Of a stretch of DNA of 64,000 nt, positions 36,988 through 46,393 are shown piece by piece. This DNA comes from Janthinobacterium agaricidamnosum NBRC 102515 = DSM 9628 (lineage in GTDB: Bacteria > Pseudomonadota > Gammaproteobacteria > Burkholderiales > Burkholderiaceae_D): NCBI RefSeq assembly GCF_000723165.1, contig NZ_HG322949.1, forward strand, positions 494,723 to 558,722, in the 5' to 3' direction. Made by a program: the position numbers and the translations under genes. The stretch's first letter is position 1. Each line of letters begins with the position of its first letter. The notes below the pieces were generated by a model. That model was given only the letters and a program-made list of their open reading frames with translations, searched no databases and was not told where the DNA came from.

Positions 36988-38762
36988 GGTTGAAGTCTCT
37001 AAAAATTGAACCGCTTGGTCAGAATGGTTGGGAAAGCCCGCTACTCGAATTTGGCTGGCGAACCACGCTCATCTTCGCCAAGAATGGTAGTGGTAAGACT
37101 CCGATTATCCAGTCATTGGCAGCTAGTCTTGGATTCCCGCCGAAGTTCCGGGACGAGATTTTCAGCAAATGCTCTACGGTGACATTGGAGGCCGAGAACG
37201 ACGGTGAGCCACTAATCATCCGCCGAATTCTAGGAGCGAACAACCGCGACTTCCACGCGATCATGACCTATCGGGGTCAAGAGTCTGAGCATTACAATGA
37301 AGGAGCCTTTTCTGCGGCTCTTTTCGAGGCGCTTGGTCTAGAGCCTCCCCGCCTCGTAACGACCGGCGGGCAGGTAGCACAACCTTACGTGTCTACCGTC
37401 CTGCCAGTTTTTTACCTGAACCAAGGCGATGGCTACACGGCGGTCTATAAGTCGAATAGTGCGTTCATCGCTGACCAGTTCGTGGAGATGGTCCGCTTCG
37501 TGTTTGGCTTAAATCCCAAGCACTCGTTCGATGTAAAGAAGGACCTAATTGGTGAGAAGGCAGCGCTTGAAGCGCAGACACGGAAGATCGTGGCAGCGCA
37601 ACGAATTTTCGAGTACCAATCACGAGGCGTTGACTATGCCCCTGCCAACCAAGATGTACTTCAACGCCGGGTAGCTGATATCACAGGCCAAATTAACACG
37701 CTGCGAGATTCAGTCGACGCGAAAGGTACTGCTAGTTCAGCAGTCACCGAACTGCTTCGTCAAAAAGACCAACAGATACGATCAAAGCAAATTGAACTCT
37801 CCGAACTGCAGAATCGCGTTTCTGGGATTGACTCCATTCGAACGGAAATCGAAGGTGAAGTAAAGACACTTGGTCTCAATGAACAGGCTCGCCGAGTGTT
37901 CTCTTCTTTCGGCGAAATTTGTGGTGCAACTAATTGCGGCTTGTTCATGGGCAGCACTGAGTCGTATGGCAAGAATCTCTTATATCTCCGTGACCAAATC
38001 AAGGACCTCGACCGCAATGCGTTACGCGCCGAGATTCGTATTGAGCAGATCATAGAAGTCTTGATGAATCTGCAAGTAGAGCGCCAAGTCCTGGTGACTC
38101 AACTGAACTCACCAGCAGCGGCCGGTATCGATCAACTCGTGACCGCTGTTCAGGGACTGACCAAACAGCTGGTAGAAGCCCAAGGCGAACTCGGGAGAAT
38201 GGTCGCGCTTCAAGGGGAGCGATTTAAGATCGTAAAGCTAGAAGAAGAGCGGCTGCGAATTCAGGAGCGTATTGATAGCTTATCCAATAGTGGCCGAACC
38301 GATTTCGATTTCAATAAACTTCGCTACCAATTGCGTGAACTGGCGGTGAAGTGGATGGACATTCTGGATACCCATAACGTATCGAGGAACGTCGACATCG
38401 ATTTAGACCTTAGGTTCAAGTTCGACGGTGAGTCCTTAGATCTCTTCTCCGGAAGCACAAAAATCCGTTTGGTATTGGCAATCCATGCCGCGCTATTCGA
38501 AGCCTACATATCAGAGCCATCGCGACCATTCAGGCTGATTATTCTGGATACACCGAAACAGCAGGAGCTTCATACCGAGGACCTCGCGAAATACCTCCGT
38601 GAGTTGGAAAATCTTTGTGCAGCAAAGAATGCTCAGCTAATTCTTTCGTCAACAGAGTACGACCATCCGACTGGACCGCAGGACAAGCGATGGCTGCCGA
38701 AATATAAGGGAGCTGACCATCCGATGTACTTAGGCACCGCCGGCGATTTCATTGGCGATTGA
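36984..38762 (+). CDS. lmuB: Lamassu/DdmC-like SMC-type ATPase
   Basis: 592-aa SMC/RecN-like ATPase with a GTG start overlapping the previous stop (GTGA). Walker A is F-A-K-N-G-S-G-K-T at residues 31-39. Residues about 185-450 are rich in heptad-like coiled coil. The C-terminal ATPase half holds L-F-S-G-S-T-K-I-R-L (ABC signature region), Walker B L-I-I-L-D-T-P-K-Q-Q, with T rather than E after the Asp, and I-L-S-S-T-E-Y-D-H. SMC-like Lamassu ATPases are thought to detect DNA ends or structures and to gate the nuclease. No hinge Cys motif is obvious. Followed 37 bases on by a membrane protein gene. Confidence 0.78.
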   Translation: MRLKSLKIEPLGQNGWESPLLEFGWRTTLIFAKNGSGKTPIIQSLAASLGFPPKFRDEIFSKCSTVTLEAENDGEPLIIRRILGANNRDFHAIMTYRGQESEHYNEGAFSAALFEALGLEPPRLVTTGGQVAQPYVSTVLPVFYLNQGDGYTAVYKSNSAFIADQFVEMVRFVFGLNPKHSFDVKKDLIGEKAALEAQTRKIVAAQRIFEYQSRGVDYAPANQDVLQRRVADITGQINTLRDSVDAKGTASSAVTELLRQKDQQIRSKQIELSELQNRVSGIDSIRTEIEGEVKTLGLNEQARRVFSSFGEICGATNCGLFMGSTESYGKNLLYLRDQIKDLDRNALRAEIRIEQIIEVLMNLQVERQVLVTQLNSPAAAGIDQLVTAVQGLTKQLVEAQGELGRMVALQGERFKIVKLEEERLRIQERIDSLSNSGRTDFDFNKLRYQLRELAVKWMDILDTHNVSRNVDIDLDLRFKFDGESLDLFSGSTKIRLVLAIHAALFEAYISEPSRPFRLIILDTPKQQELHTEDLAKYLRELENLCAAKNAQLILSSTEYDHPTGPQDKRWLPKYKGADHPMYLGTAGDFIGD

Positions 38763-38799
38763 GCCTATGATGTATTAATTCATAAACAAAGGAAAAAAT

Positions 38800-39738
38800 A
38801 TGGCCTTCGTCGAGCCACTAAATACTATTGGCGCCGCTCTCCTTCGTGTCGCTGCTGCCATTATCGGCAGGAAACCCTTAACCCAAGATAAGTATCTGAA
38901 ATCACGCCTTGTCATGCGCGGTATCGTGGCTGAACTCCCGACGGAGTTCCCCTTCCAAATCGCGGACGAGGACGGTCGCACCCATCGCGGGGTCTACGCC
39001 CTCAATCTCGTGATTTGGAATCGCGGGACGCATGCAATTTCTCCCTCCGATTTTCTCGACAACGCGCCGCTCCGCTTATCCATTGGGAAAAATGCATACA
39101 TCATTAGGGCGGACCTTCTTTCGAATGATGATCAACTCATATGCTCCCTTTCTCAGGGAGACGATCAAAACGTGGATATCTACTTCGATTGTATCAATCC
39201 TGGTGACCACATAAACGTCATTCTCTTCTACGGTGGCGAAGCAATGGCGGATGTTGAAATACTCGGCCGAATTCGCGGTCAAGCAACTAGCTTGGATCAT
39301 CACGCTGAGGAGGTTAAGGCCGGTATAGGAGAATGGCTTGCCACATTATTTATCTTACTTTGGACTGCCAACATGTTTGTGGGGCTGCCGATTAGTTCGT
39401 GGCTCATATACAGCAACTACAGTTTTGCAAAACTCCTACAAACGCCACCAAGCATTCCCAGTGCTATTGTGGCGTCGTTTTGGCTGGGCATCATGCTCCT
39501 CTTTATGTTCGTACAATCACGTATTGGCATGTGGTGGGAGCGTCGCAAATATCCACTTGGCTACCCCCTCCACGCAGACTTCGAGCCGCCCCTCATCGAA
39601 AACGTCAAAGGCATGATTCTGACTGTATTCACAGCGAAGAAACAACGTCTCTCGACGTCGATGTTTGACTGGGCGAAGCCAGTTATTGTGACTCGTAAGA
39701 AAAGCAAACGCCTCAGCGTTGACGACTGGGTTGCATAA
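38800..39738 (+). CDS. Unassigned protein with two C-terminal membrane helices
   Basis: 312-aa protein not recognised as any family. Residues 1-180 are soluble and mixed alpha/beta (R-G-V-Y-A-L-N-L-V-I-W-N-R-G and G-D-D-Q-N-V-D-I-Y-F-D). Two hydrophobic segments, about 185-211 and 222-248, anchor the protein, and the last 60 residues are basic and probably cytoplasmic. A strong AAGGA site precedes the ATG, and the gene starts only 37 bases after the SMC-like ATPase gene, so it is probably co-transcribed and SOS-controlled. It could be an extra effector or sensor of the defence system, or an unrelated passenger. Confidence 0.7.
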   Translation: MAFVEPLNTIGAALLRVAAAIIGRKPLTQDKYLKSRLVMRGIVAELPTEFPFQIADEDGRTHRGVYALNLVIWNRGTHAISPSDFLDNAPLRLSIGKNAYIIRADLLSNDDQLICSLSQGDDQNVDIYFDCINPGDHINVILFYGGEAMADVEILGRIRGQATSLDHHAEEVKAGIGEWLATLFILLWTANMFVGLPISSWLIYSNYSFAKLLQTPPSIPSAIVASFWLGIMLLFMFVQSRIGMWWERRKYPLGYPLHADFEPPLIENVKGMILTVFTAKKQRLSTSMFDWAKPVIVTRKKSKRLSVDDWVA

Positions 39739-39763
39739 GACTGCATGAGCCAAACCGGGTTTA

Positions 39764-40075
39764 GGCCGGCGTTGTGAACCAAGCAGTCAAGGATCGTCTT
39801 GGTCAAGGTGGCGTCACCGATAGCGGCGTGCCGATGTTCAATGGGAAGCTGGCTGGTGACCATGGTCAAGCGGCTGCATTGGCGGATCGAGCACTTTTAG
39901 CAGGTCGCGCCGGTGCGCGTCGTCGAGCACGACTAGTCCCCAACCATCAATCACGAGCACAGCTATGTTGACAAGCTGCCTGAGCAACTTCATGCAGGGG
40001 CCCTCCGGTGCGGCCAATAGCCAGCTCGTAGAGCAAGCACGGCAGATGAACGTAATACCCGCCTTTTCGGGACCC
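39764..40075 (-). pseudogene. istB: Decayed istB (IS21 helper ATPase) remnant
   Basis: On the minus strand, Y-Y-V-H-L-P-C-L-L-Y-E-L-A-I-G-R, then after frameshifts V-L-V-I-D-G-W-G-L-V-V-L-D-D-A (Walker B), R-R-D-L-L-K-V-L-D and S-Q-L-P-I-E-H-R-H-A-A-I-G-D appear in the right order. They match the C-terminal half of IstB. Several frameshifts are present and no Walker A or istA is found. Confidence 0.8.
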
Positions 40076-40257
40076 CGAGTCGATTCACCGTTACAATGAG
40101 TTCTGCGCTAAAGAATTTTCATATGGCAGTACATGCGTTAGGTAGTGTGATAAATCAAGAAATAGACCACACGGCCTAACCTTGAATTTCTTGGTCAATG
40201 CTACTCGTATAGATGCTCGGAAAGATCAATATCATTTAATTTAGTCAAGGACATCGT

Positions 40258-41586
40258 ATGTGGTTAGAAGAAGTCAGTCTTGAAAATATTAAATGTTTCA
40301 AGAAAACCACCCTAAATTTAAAGCAAGAGGGTGGAAGAGCTGGATGGGTAACACTGTTAAGCGAGAATGGCGGCGGTAAGACCACTTTGCTCCAATCAAT
40401 GGCCTTAGCGCTCGCTGGACCTGAAGTCGCATCACAGTTGTTACCGCGCCCCACGGGCTGGCTGCGGCAAGAAGGTGTGGTTGGAAAAATTTCATGCCGT
40501 ATACATCAAGAGCCTTCTGATTCAGGCACTTTTGGCGTGGATAAAATTCGTACCTCCTTCGCATATACACAGCATGTGACAGGCCATGAACGAATCATCA
40601 TCAGAGGAAAGGTTCATACGCAGCCGGGAGTACATGAGTCCGCTGACCGATCGTTGAGTTGGCTACGACAAAACGCTTTTTCATCAAGCAGCAAAGGTTG
40701 GTTCGCGGCTGGCTATGGCGCGTTTAGGCGGCTGACGAGAAGAAGCCAGGTTTTGGTTCCCTCAATGCAACAGCCATCTCGATTCACCAACTTCTCCACT
40801 CAGTTTGCAGAGGACGAAGGACTGGCAACTCTAGAAAACTGGTTGATGTATCTTGATTATCAAGAAGTAAAACGTTCAAAAAACACTTCGACTAGATTGA
40901 AAGAGATAAGTGTTGACGCGATAAATGGCTTGCTTCCTTCGAGTGTTCGCTTCGACTCGATAGACGATGAAGGTCGAATTTTGTTTGATGTGGATGGTGC
41001 CAAAGTTCCTACGTTCGCGCTCAGTGATGGTTATCGTAGTGTTCTCGCATTGGCTGGAGATCTGGTTTGGAGATTGATTGAAGGATTCCCAGATTTGTCG
41101 AATCCTCTCTCCGCTCACGGTGTCGTTTTAATCGATGAACTAGATATCCATCTGCATCCAGTATGGCAACGTTATATTGCAACCTGGTTGCAGGAGAAAT
41201 TTCCAAATATACAGTTTATTGTTAGCACTCATAGTCCCTTTGTCGCTGCTGGGGCCGGCCGTGATGCGCTAACTCTAAAGATAATAAAAGATAATGAGTC
41301 TCCAAATAAAATAGTTCATGATGTTTTCGCTCTAGATGTTGATGATATTTTAAAAAGTGATGCTTTCGATCTTACGTCTACCTATGCGCCAGAGATACAA
41401 GATAAATTGAATCGATATGAATTTTTGATGGCAAAAAGGACTCGACTTACAACACGACAGAAGACTGAGCTGTCTAATCTTAGTGAGTTTTTTGCTATTT
41501 ATAATCCCTATGGAATTGAAGAGCTTCCATCAGATTTTGAGAGAAAAATCAATAATTATATGGCAAAGCAAAATGATAAAAGTTAA
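40258..41586 (+). CDS. ptuA: Septu PtuA-like AAA/ABC ATPase
   Basis: 442-aa RecF/OLD-like ATPase beginning M-W-L-E-E-V-S-L-E-N-I-K-C-F-K. Walker A is L-S-E-N-G-G-G-K-T (34-42), the signature region is A-L-S-D-G-Y-R-S near 254-261, Walker B is V-L-I-D-E-L-D-I-H-L-H-P (290-301), and F-I-V-S-T-H-S-P-F is the H-loop. In Septu, PtuA assembles into a ring with the HNH nuclease PtuB and degrades phage DNA on activation. AAGGA lies 7 bases before ATG. The next gene overlaps by 14 bases and encodes the HNH partner. Confidence 0.82.
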   Translation: MWLEEVSLENIKCFKKTTLNLKQEGGRAGWVTLLSENGGGKTTLLQSMALALAGPEVASQLLPRPTGWLRQEGVVGKISCRIHQEPSDSGTFGVDKIRTSFAYTQHVTGHERIIIRGKVHTQPGVHESADRSLSWLRQNAFSSSSKGWFAAGYGAFRRLTRRSQVLVPSMQQPSRFTNFSTQFAEDEGLATLENWLMYLDYQEVKRSKNTSTRLKEISVDAINGLLPSSVRFDSIDDEGRILFDVDGAKVPTFALSDGYRSVLALAGDLVWRLIEGFPDLSNPLSAHGVVLIDELDIHLHPVWQRYIATWLQEKFPNIQFIVSTHSPFVAAGAGRDALTLKIIKDNESPNKIVHDVFALDVDDILKSDAFDLTSTYAPEIQDKLNRYEFLMAKRTRLTTRQKTELSNLSEFFAIYNPYGIEELPSDFERKINNYMAKQNDKS

Positions 41587-42214
41587 TCGCTCAGCCCAGC
41601 CAAAATCTTTGGCGACCAATGCTTCCAAATGGAAGAGCGAACTTCTCGCTGCTATTTCCGGTGGCGTCAAAAAAGATATAAAAAATGCTTTTTCTAAGTA
41701 TGGACAGAAAGATGTTAAGGCGGCTCTTGAGTTAATGTTTAATGATAAGTGCGCATATTGCGAATCTGAGATCAGTAGCGTCACGTATGGTCACATCGAA
41801 CATTTCAGGCCTAAAGGTAAATATCCGTCCCATACTTTTACTTGGAAAAATTTACTTTTGGCATGCGCGCGCTGCAACGATGCCGAACATAAAGGGCAAT
41901 TGTTTCCGTTGGCGGCCCAAGGCGGACCGCTCGTTAATCCCTGCACGGAGGATCCAGACTCGTTCATAAAATTTACCTATGATGCTAAAACTCGAATGGC
42001 GCGAGCGGAAGGAAAAAATGGACGCGGTGGCAAGACTGTTGAGATATTTGGGCTTAATACTCGTAAGCATTTGGTAAGGCGACGCTCTATCATGATTAGA
42101 AATCTCGCTTTTATCCGAACAAAAGCCGCCACTGATCCGGAGGCAATGAACTTAATTATTGAGGCAAAAAAAACCACAAGTGAGTTTTCAGCTTGGGCAA
42201 AAAGCCTTTTTTAA
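41573..42214 (+). CDS. ptuB: Septu PtuB-like HNH endonuclease
   Basis: 213-aa HNH nuclease from ATG 41573. The zinc-binding and catalytic motifs are C60-A-Y-C63, H-I-E-H-F-R-P-K (74-81) and N-L-L-L-A-C-A-R-C-N (93-102), in the order typical of PtuB and the TIGR02646-type HNH family. The start lies 14 bases inside ptuA; an upstream in-frame ATG at 41510 is possible but less family-like. It forms a two-gene operon with ptuA, the classical Septu layout. AT-rich compared with the host. Confidence 0.82.
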   Translation: MIKVNRSAQPKSLATNASKWKSELLAAISGGVKKDIKNAFSKYGQKDVKAALELMFNDKCAYCESEISSVTYGHIEHFRPKGKYPSHTFTWKNLLLACARCNDAEHKGQLFPLAAQGGPLVNPCTEDPDSFIKFTYDAKTRMARAEGKNGRGGKTVEIFGLNTRKHLVRRRSIMIRNLAFIRTKAATDPEAMNLIIEAKKTTSEFSAWAKSLF

Positions 42215-42327
42215 TGATGTTTTAGATGTTCTGAACACTTCATTTGTATTGCGCACGAATTGTCCGCGAACACGCGGCGACTGGTGGGATTCAACAGCCG
42301 GAAGGTGCCTAGCGATCGGGTGATCGA

Positions 42328-42648
42328 GTGGAGCTTGCGCAAGCGTGCAGCAACAGTCCTCGCTTTGAAAAGCTCTATACCGATGGCGCCTATTGTGGAA
42401 AATGTGCTCATGCCATCGAGCTGGCACATCGTCTTTCGGTTGAAGTGGTTTGTCATCCAACCAATGGCACGACCGGAACGTTACACGATCCCAATATCGC
42501 TCCTGAGCATGTTGCTGCTAAAGATGCCGGACTCATCGTCCTTCCCATGCGCTGGATCGTTGAAAGGACCCATGCGTGGAACGAACGCTGGCGCCGCACG
42601 ATGATTGATGTATTACGACCGCAAACTCGATGTCTCGGAAGCTTGGCA
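42328..42648 (+). pseudogene. IS5-family transposase fragment (C-terminal part)
   Basis: The frame reads F-E-K-L-Y-T-D-G-A-Y-C-G-K, V-V-C-H-P-T-N-G, L-I-V-L-P-M-R-W-I-V-E-R-T-H-A-W-N-E-R-W-R-R, and after a frameshift R-K-L-D-V-S-E-A-W-H-W. This is the end of the DDE domain of an IS5-type transposase, including the catalytic Glu in V-E-R-T. The fragment ends where an element-end-like sequence begins at 42649. Confidence 0.8.
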
Positions 42649-42672
42649 TTGGACGGCACATGAGCTTGCACC
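42649..42672 (+). repeat. Internal copy of the transposon left end
   Basis: TTGGACGGCACATGAGCTTG and the four bases after it match the true left end at 27565-27588 in 21 of 24 positions and in the same orientation. It interrupts the IS5 transposase remnant and lies upstream of the helicase gene. Confidence 0.65.
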
Positions 42673-43325
42673 ACCGCACATAAGCGCCAGATAGGTTTGG
42701 ACTGATCTGAAACTTGGTATCTGACGACATAGACGTCGAATTTTCTCGCGATTACTTCAAATACGGGATTGCGTGTGCGGTTAATTTAATCGATGTTCAA
42801 GTCGAAGTTGTGTTCTTCACGGCCTTCTTTCATACGCAGCGTAACGGCAATTCGGTGGCTTGCCCACAATTTGGGATTGTGGGCGACCGCAACACTGATA
42901 GCCCATTGTCGGGCTAAACCCGCTCCGCCTTGCCCTTGAGCCGCAAAAATTCCGCGCAGGGTGAATTCCTTGTTTACTTACGCTGCCGTGCCCACACATA
43001 GTGCGCCCCACGTTTACTAATACTTGCACAACACTACATCAAGCAGTAGTGTTGCGTAAGCTATTGAATCTATGAATTTTCTTTCTTCCTTAGAATCTCG
43101 GATTTTGTACGAAAAAATAATTTTTGGTATGGTGGTTAACAACAAACGCAATGCTATACTTGGTACTTAATTAATATTTCTTGTCTATATTCAACTTGGA
43201 AAATGCGCCTGTAAAAAGTACATTAAAGGGACATATTTATAGACCCGTTCGTTATTTTTTTTGATGAGTATGTGGGCGAGCACAATACGAAGTTTTAATA
43301 ATTTAGAATAAAAAAGGCGGCTCGA

Positions 43326-46300
43326 ATGGAACAGATAGATAAAAATATACATGGCCTTGATCACGTACTTTGGTCTTCCCTTAGAGCATGTCAACAATTG
43401 AGCATTCAGAATGCCTTGCTATACACACAAACCCCATTTTCTGAACACGATCATAAATCTTGTTTGATAAGTCTTCCTACAGGGGCCGGAAAGTCAGGTG
43501 TAATCGCCGTTTTGGCACACCATGTTGATCAGAGTCGAATCCTGGTGTTATGCCATCGTCGCGCCGTATGTGATCAACTCGCCAAAGAAATTAGTGGCGG
43601 CTTTTTTACGAAGACTTGTCCGGCGGCTCCTATTCCGATGAGGCCAGTATTTCGAAGCATTGAAAATACAGATGCTAATGGAATTTATGTAACTACCTTC
43701 CAGATGTTGAATAGTTTAAGTAGTGACCGGCTGGAAGAAATAAAGCAATTCTTCGATTTGATAATTATTGATGAAGGCCACTCAGAACCTTCGCCGGTTT
43801 GGCGAACGCTGGTGCGTGGAACTTCTGCACATAAAATCGTAATTACTGCAACACCATATCGGAATGATCTTTTTCAATTCGATGTTAGTCCTACGGCCAG
43901 CTATGTCTACACATTTTCTGAGGCATTAGCGGATCAAGTTCTAAGTGAACCAGCTTTCGCTACTGTTGCCCAAGAGAATATTTTGCACAGTGTACTTAAA
44001 TTTCTCGATGAATTTCCGACAGCGAAATGTATTGTCAAATGCAAATCGTTTGAAAAAGTTGAATATTTTTTTAATTTATTCAATCAACATGTTCCGACAC
44101 TTGCAATACATCAGCGATATACGAACGATACTCGCGATAACGTAAAAACGGCTGTGCCTAAGGCTCTAAGCGATAGTGTATTTAGAGTTCTGGTCCATCA
44201 ACATAAATTGGATGAAGGCGTTGATATCCCTGCGGCCAAGCTCATGGTATTAACGTATCCTTTAGGTAGTGGCCGAGAACTTGTTCAAACTGTTGGACGT
44301 GTGGTGCGTACTTTTGACGGCCTTCATCCAGTCGTACTCGAATTCGACCATCCAACCAATTTCGCAATGTGGTCTAGTTACCGTGACTTTGACAGCTCGC
44401 TTCAATCCGTTAACGGCGTTAGCAAGTTTCTGGCTTCTCTTAACACGGGAAGACTAATTGAATTATACTTGGATGCATTTCCTGAATTCAGTTACCATGA
44501 AAATCGGTTTGTAGGAAAATTTGATATTAATTCTTTTGATCCTGATAAGGCATTAAGTATTCCAACCGCTTCGATCTGTTTTCTACACTCGCAGGTCGGG
44601 TTTGCGCTGCCGCAAGCTGCTGACACGCTTTATTGGCGTGCGACGAATCAAGGGGAGTTGTGTAAAGTATTTAAATCAAATTCAACTGAAATAATTATTG
44701 TTCTGTCTGTCGCATTTAATAAATCTCGGTTTCTGTCCAATGAGCTTTTTTTTGAGCCAAGTCTTGAAATTGTTTTGTTGCGACAATTGGCGAACGGAAT
44801 AGTCGCTGTATTCGATAGTCGTGGGCGCACTTACAGCTCTGATGCTGAGCTTAATTTTGGCTCCCCTCTGGAACAGAGTAAGTTGCTCAAAGTCATGACT
44901 AGAGGTGCTTCTATACGGCCCAAAGAAGCGAGCACTAGATCAATCAATTCAGCTCGTAAAAGACCTGAAGCAATGGTAATTAAGGGGGAAAACCTTGATG
45001 ATCTTGGGGGGCAGCAGCAATTTGCAGCATATCGTATGTCGACAATAAAGTGCGACACCTTAGACAATCAAGGAAATAAGTCAGGTAGCTATTATATAGG
45101 GGTCGATGCTGGACGAATTTCGGATCATAAAGACCGTCAATTTAGTTTGGCAGATCTGGATGAATGGTTTGAAATGATTGAAAAATGTTTGGCATCTGAT
45201 GTCGAAGCTTCGGGGCGAATTTTGAATTCGTTTTCAAAACCAATTATACCCACCGATGCTTTAATGGCAGAGTCAGTTGTGTTCGATTTTAGTATTTACG
45301 AAAAACCGATTGAGTTTCTTGTAAATGGAATTAAGTTTGAATTGGATAATAGTTTTTTATATTATCAATATGATTCGAAATTTGTTTTAAGTAATGGAGT
45401 TGAGGCATGCAATGTAAGTATAAATATTATTGCTGAGTATCCTTATGTTGAATTTGTTACGGAAAGTGATATTGAGATTATTGGTTTTGATGAGAGTTTT
45501 GGATTCGAAAAATTTTTAATCCGGTCATTGCATAAAATATTATTTAAAAATGGAATTACTTATGCGGGAGGTCGATTTTATGAATTAAGATTGCCGACGC
45601 AAGATGGTTTTGTTGTTGCTAATTCTGAATTGAGCGGTGTTCTCATCGCTATTCCTGGCCTGTTGCAAGATGGATTAACTGAAAAAGGACATGTAGACGG
45701 AATTATCCAGACCTCAGCCGATGAATTTTCATTAAATTCAGTATTTTATATTATTGATAAACTAAAAAATTACTCTTTGCCAAATCCAACAATATCAGAA
45801 TTGGGGCCGTTCTATTCACATATTGCTGCGGCAGATTTCATCTTGTGTTCCGACATGGGAACTGAGCCTGCTGATTTTGTCATTTCCTCCCCAGAAAAAC
45901 TTGTGTATGTACATGTCAAATGTGGCACGTCTGCGCAACGTCCGCAATCGTCTGCGGGCGCGCTAGCTGAGGTTGGCTCTCAAGCAACCAAAAATTTGGA
46001 AATGCTTGTTTCGGGCGACCGTAACCTGAAGGCTGCAAATTGGACAAATCTGTTGGCGGATTGGCCGGAGCCTGCCGCTCCTCAGCGCTTGGCAAATCGC
46101 ATTCGTCTGTTCGAGGGGCGTAGATTTGATAGTACAGTTGATGCGCTTGAACCTGCACTTGAGCAGCTTTGGGCTGTAATAGCAGCACGCCGCAGAAGTG
46201 TCGGCGTTCGCAAGGAGGTCTGGATTATTGCGGCAAACAGCTTTTCGATTTCTGATTTTGAGACGCAGATGAGACTAGGTGTAGGAGGACGTAGTGAGTC

Positions 46301-46385
46301 ACTCCAAGCTTATCAATTGTTGCAAGGATGGATGAGTGCGGCATCGAACTTGGACGCCGAGGTGAAAATATTTGTGTCCCGGTAA
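43326..46385 (+). CDS. Superfamily II helicase with candidate C-terminal nuclease site
   Basis: 1019-aa protein, AT-rich in codon use. The N-terminal helicase has Walker A S-L-P-T-G-A-G-K-S (49-57), motif Ia L-V-L-C-H-R-R-A, motif II I-I-D-E-G-H (147-152), motif III I-T-A-T-P-Y-R and motif VI Q-T-V-G-R-V-V-R (321-328), a RAD25/ResIII-type set. A long middle (350-830) has no motif I know. Near residue 850 is P-A-D-F-V-I-S, followed by V-Y-V-H-V-K865, spaced like a PD-(D/E)xK site with V-x-K for E-x-K. A 200-residue helical tail follows. A single-gene unit at the end of the cargo, abutting the right end repeats. It resembles no named defence system that I recall; a nucleic-acid-targeting role is inferred. 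Confidence 0.75.
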   Translation: MEQIDKNIHGLDHVLWSSLRACQQLSIQNALLYTQTPFSEHDHKSCLISLPTGAGKSGVIAVLAHHVDQSRILVLCHRRAVCDQLAKEISGGFFTKTCPAAPIPMRPVFRSIENTDANGIYVTTFQMLNSLSSDRLEEIKQFFDLIIIDEGHSEPSPVWRTLVRGTSAHKIVITATPYRNDLFQFDVSPTASYVYTFSEALADQVLSEPAFATVAQENILHSVLKFLDEFPTAKCIVKCKSFEKVEYFFNLFNQHVPTLAIHQRYTNDTRDNVKTAVPKALSDSVFRVLVHQHKLDEGVDIPAAKLMVLTYPLGSGRELVQTVGRVVRTFDGLHPVVLEFDHPTNFAMWSSYRDFDSSLQSVNGVSKFLASLNTGRLIELYLDAFPEFSYHENRFVGKFDINSFDPDKALSIPTASICFLHSQVGFALPQAADTLYWRATNQGELCKVFKSNSTEIIIVLSVAFNKSRFLSNELFFEPSLEIVLLRQLANGIVAVFDSRGRTYSSDAELNFGSPLEQSKLLKVMTRGASIRPKEASTRSINSARKRPEAMVIKGENLDDLGGQQQFAAYRMSTIKCDTLDNQGNKSGSYYIGVDAGRISDHKDRQFSLADLDEWFEMIEKCLASDVEASGRILNSFSKPIIPTDALMAESVVFDFSIYEKPIEFLVNGIKFELDNSFLYYQYDSKFVLSNGVEACNVSINIIAEYPYVEFVTESDIEIIGFDESFGFEKFLIRSLHKILFKNGITYAGGRFYELRLPTQDGFVVANSELSGVLIAIPGLLQDGLTEKGHVDGIIQTSADEFSLNSVFYIIDKLKNYSLPNPTISELGPFYSHIAAADFILCSDMGTEPADFVISSPEKLVYVHVKCGTSAQRPQSSAGALAEVGSQATKNLEMLVSGDRNLKAANWTNLLADWPEPAAPQRLANRIRLFEGRRFDSTVDALEPALEQLWAVIAARRRSVGVRKEVWIIAANSFSISDFETQMRLGVGGRSESLQAYQLLQGWMSAASNLDAEVKIFVSR

Positions 46386-46393
46386 TTTGCTCA

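Larger units (their letters stand above)
42215..43325. other. Long gap with IS5 remnant and an internal transposon end
   Basis: About 1.1 kb between ptuB and the helicase gene. 42328-42648 is an IS5 transposase remnant and 42649-42672 resembles the transposon's left end. From 42673 to 43325 no gene is recognised; the last 250 bases are AT-rich and should carry the helicase promoter. Confidence 0.5.
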
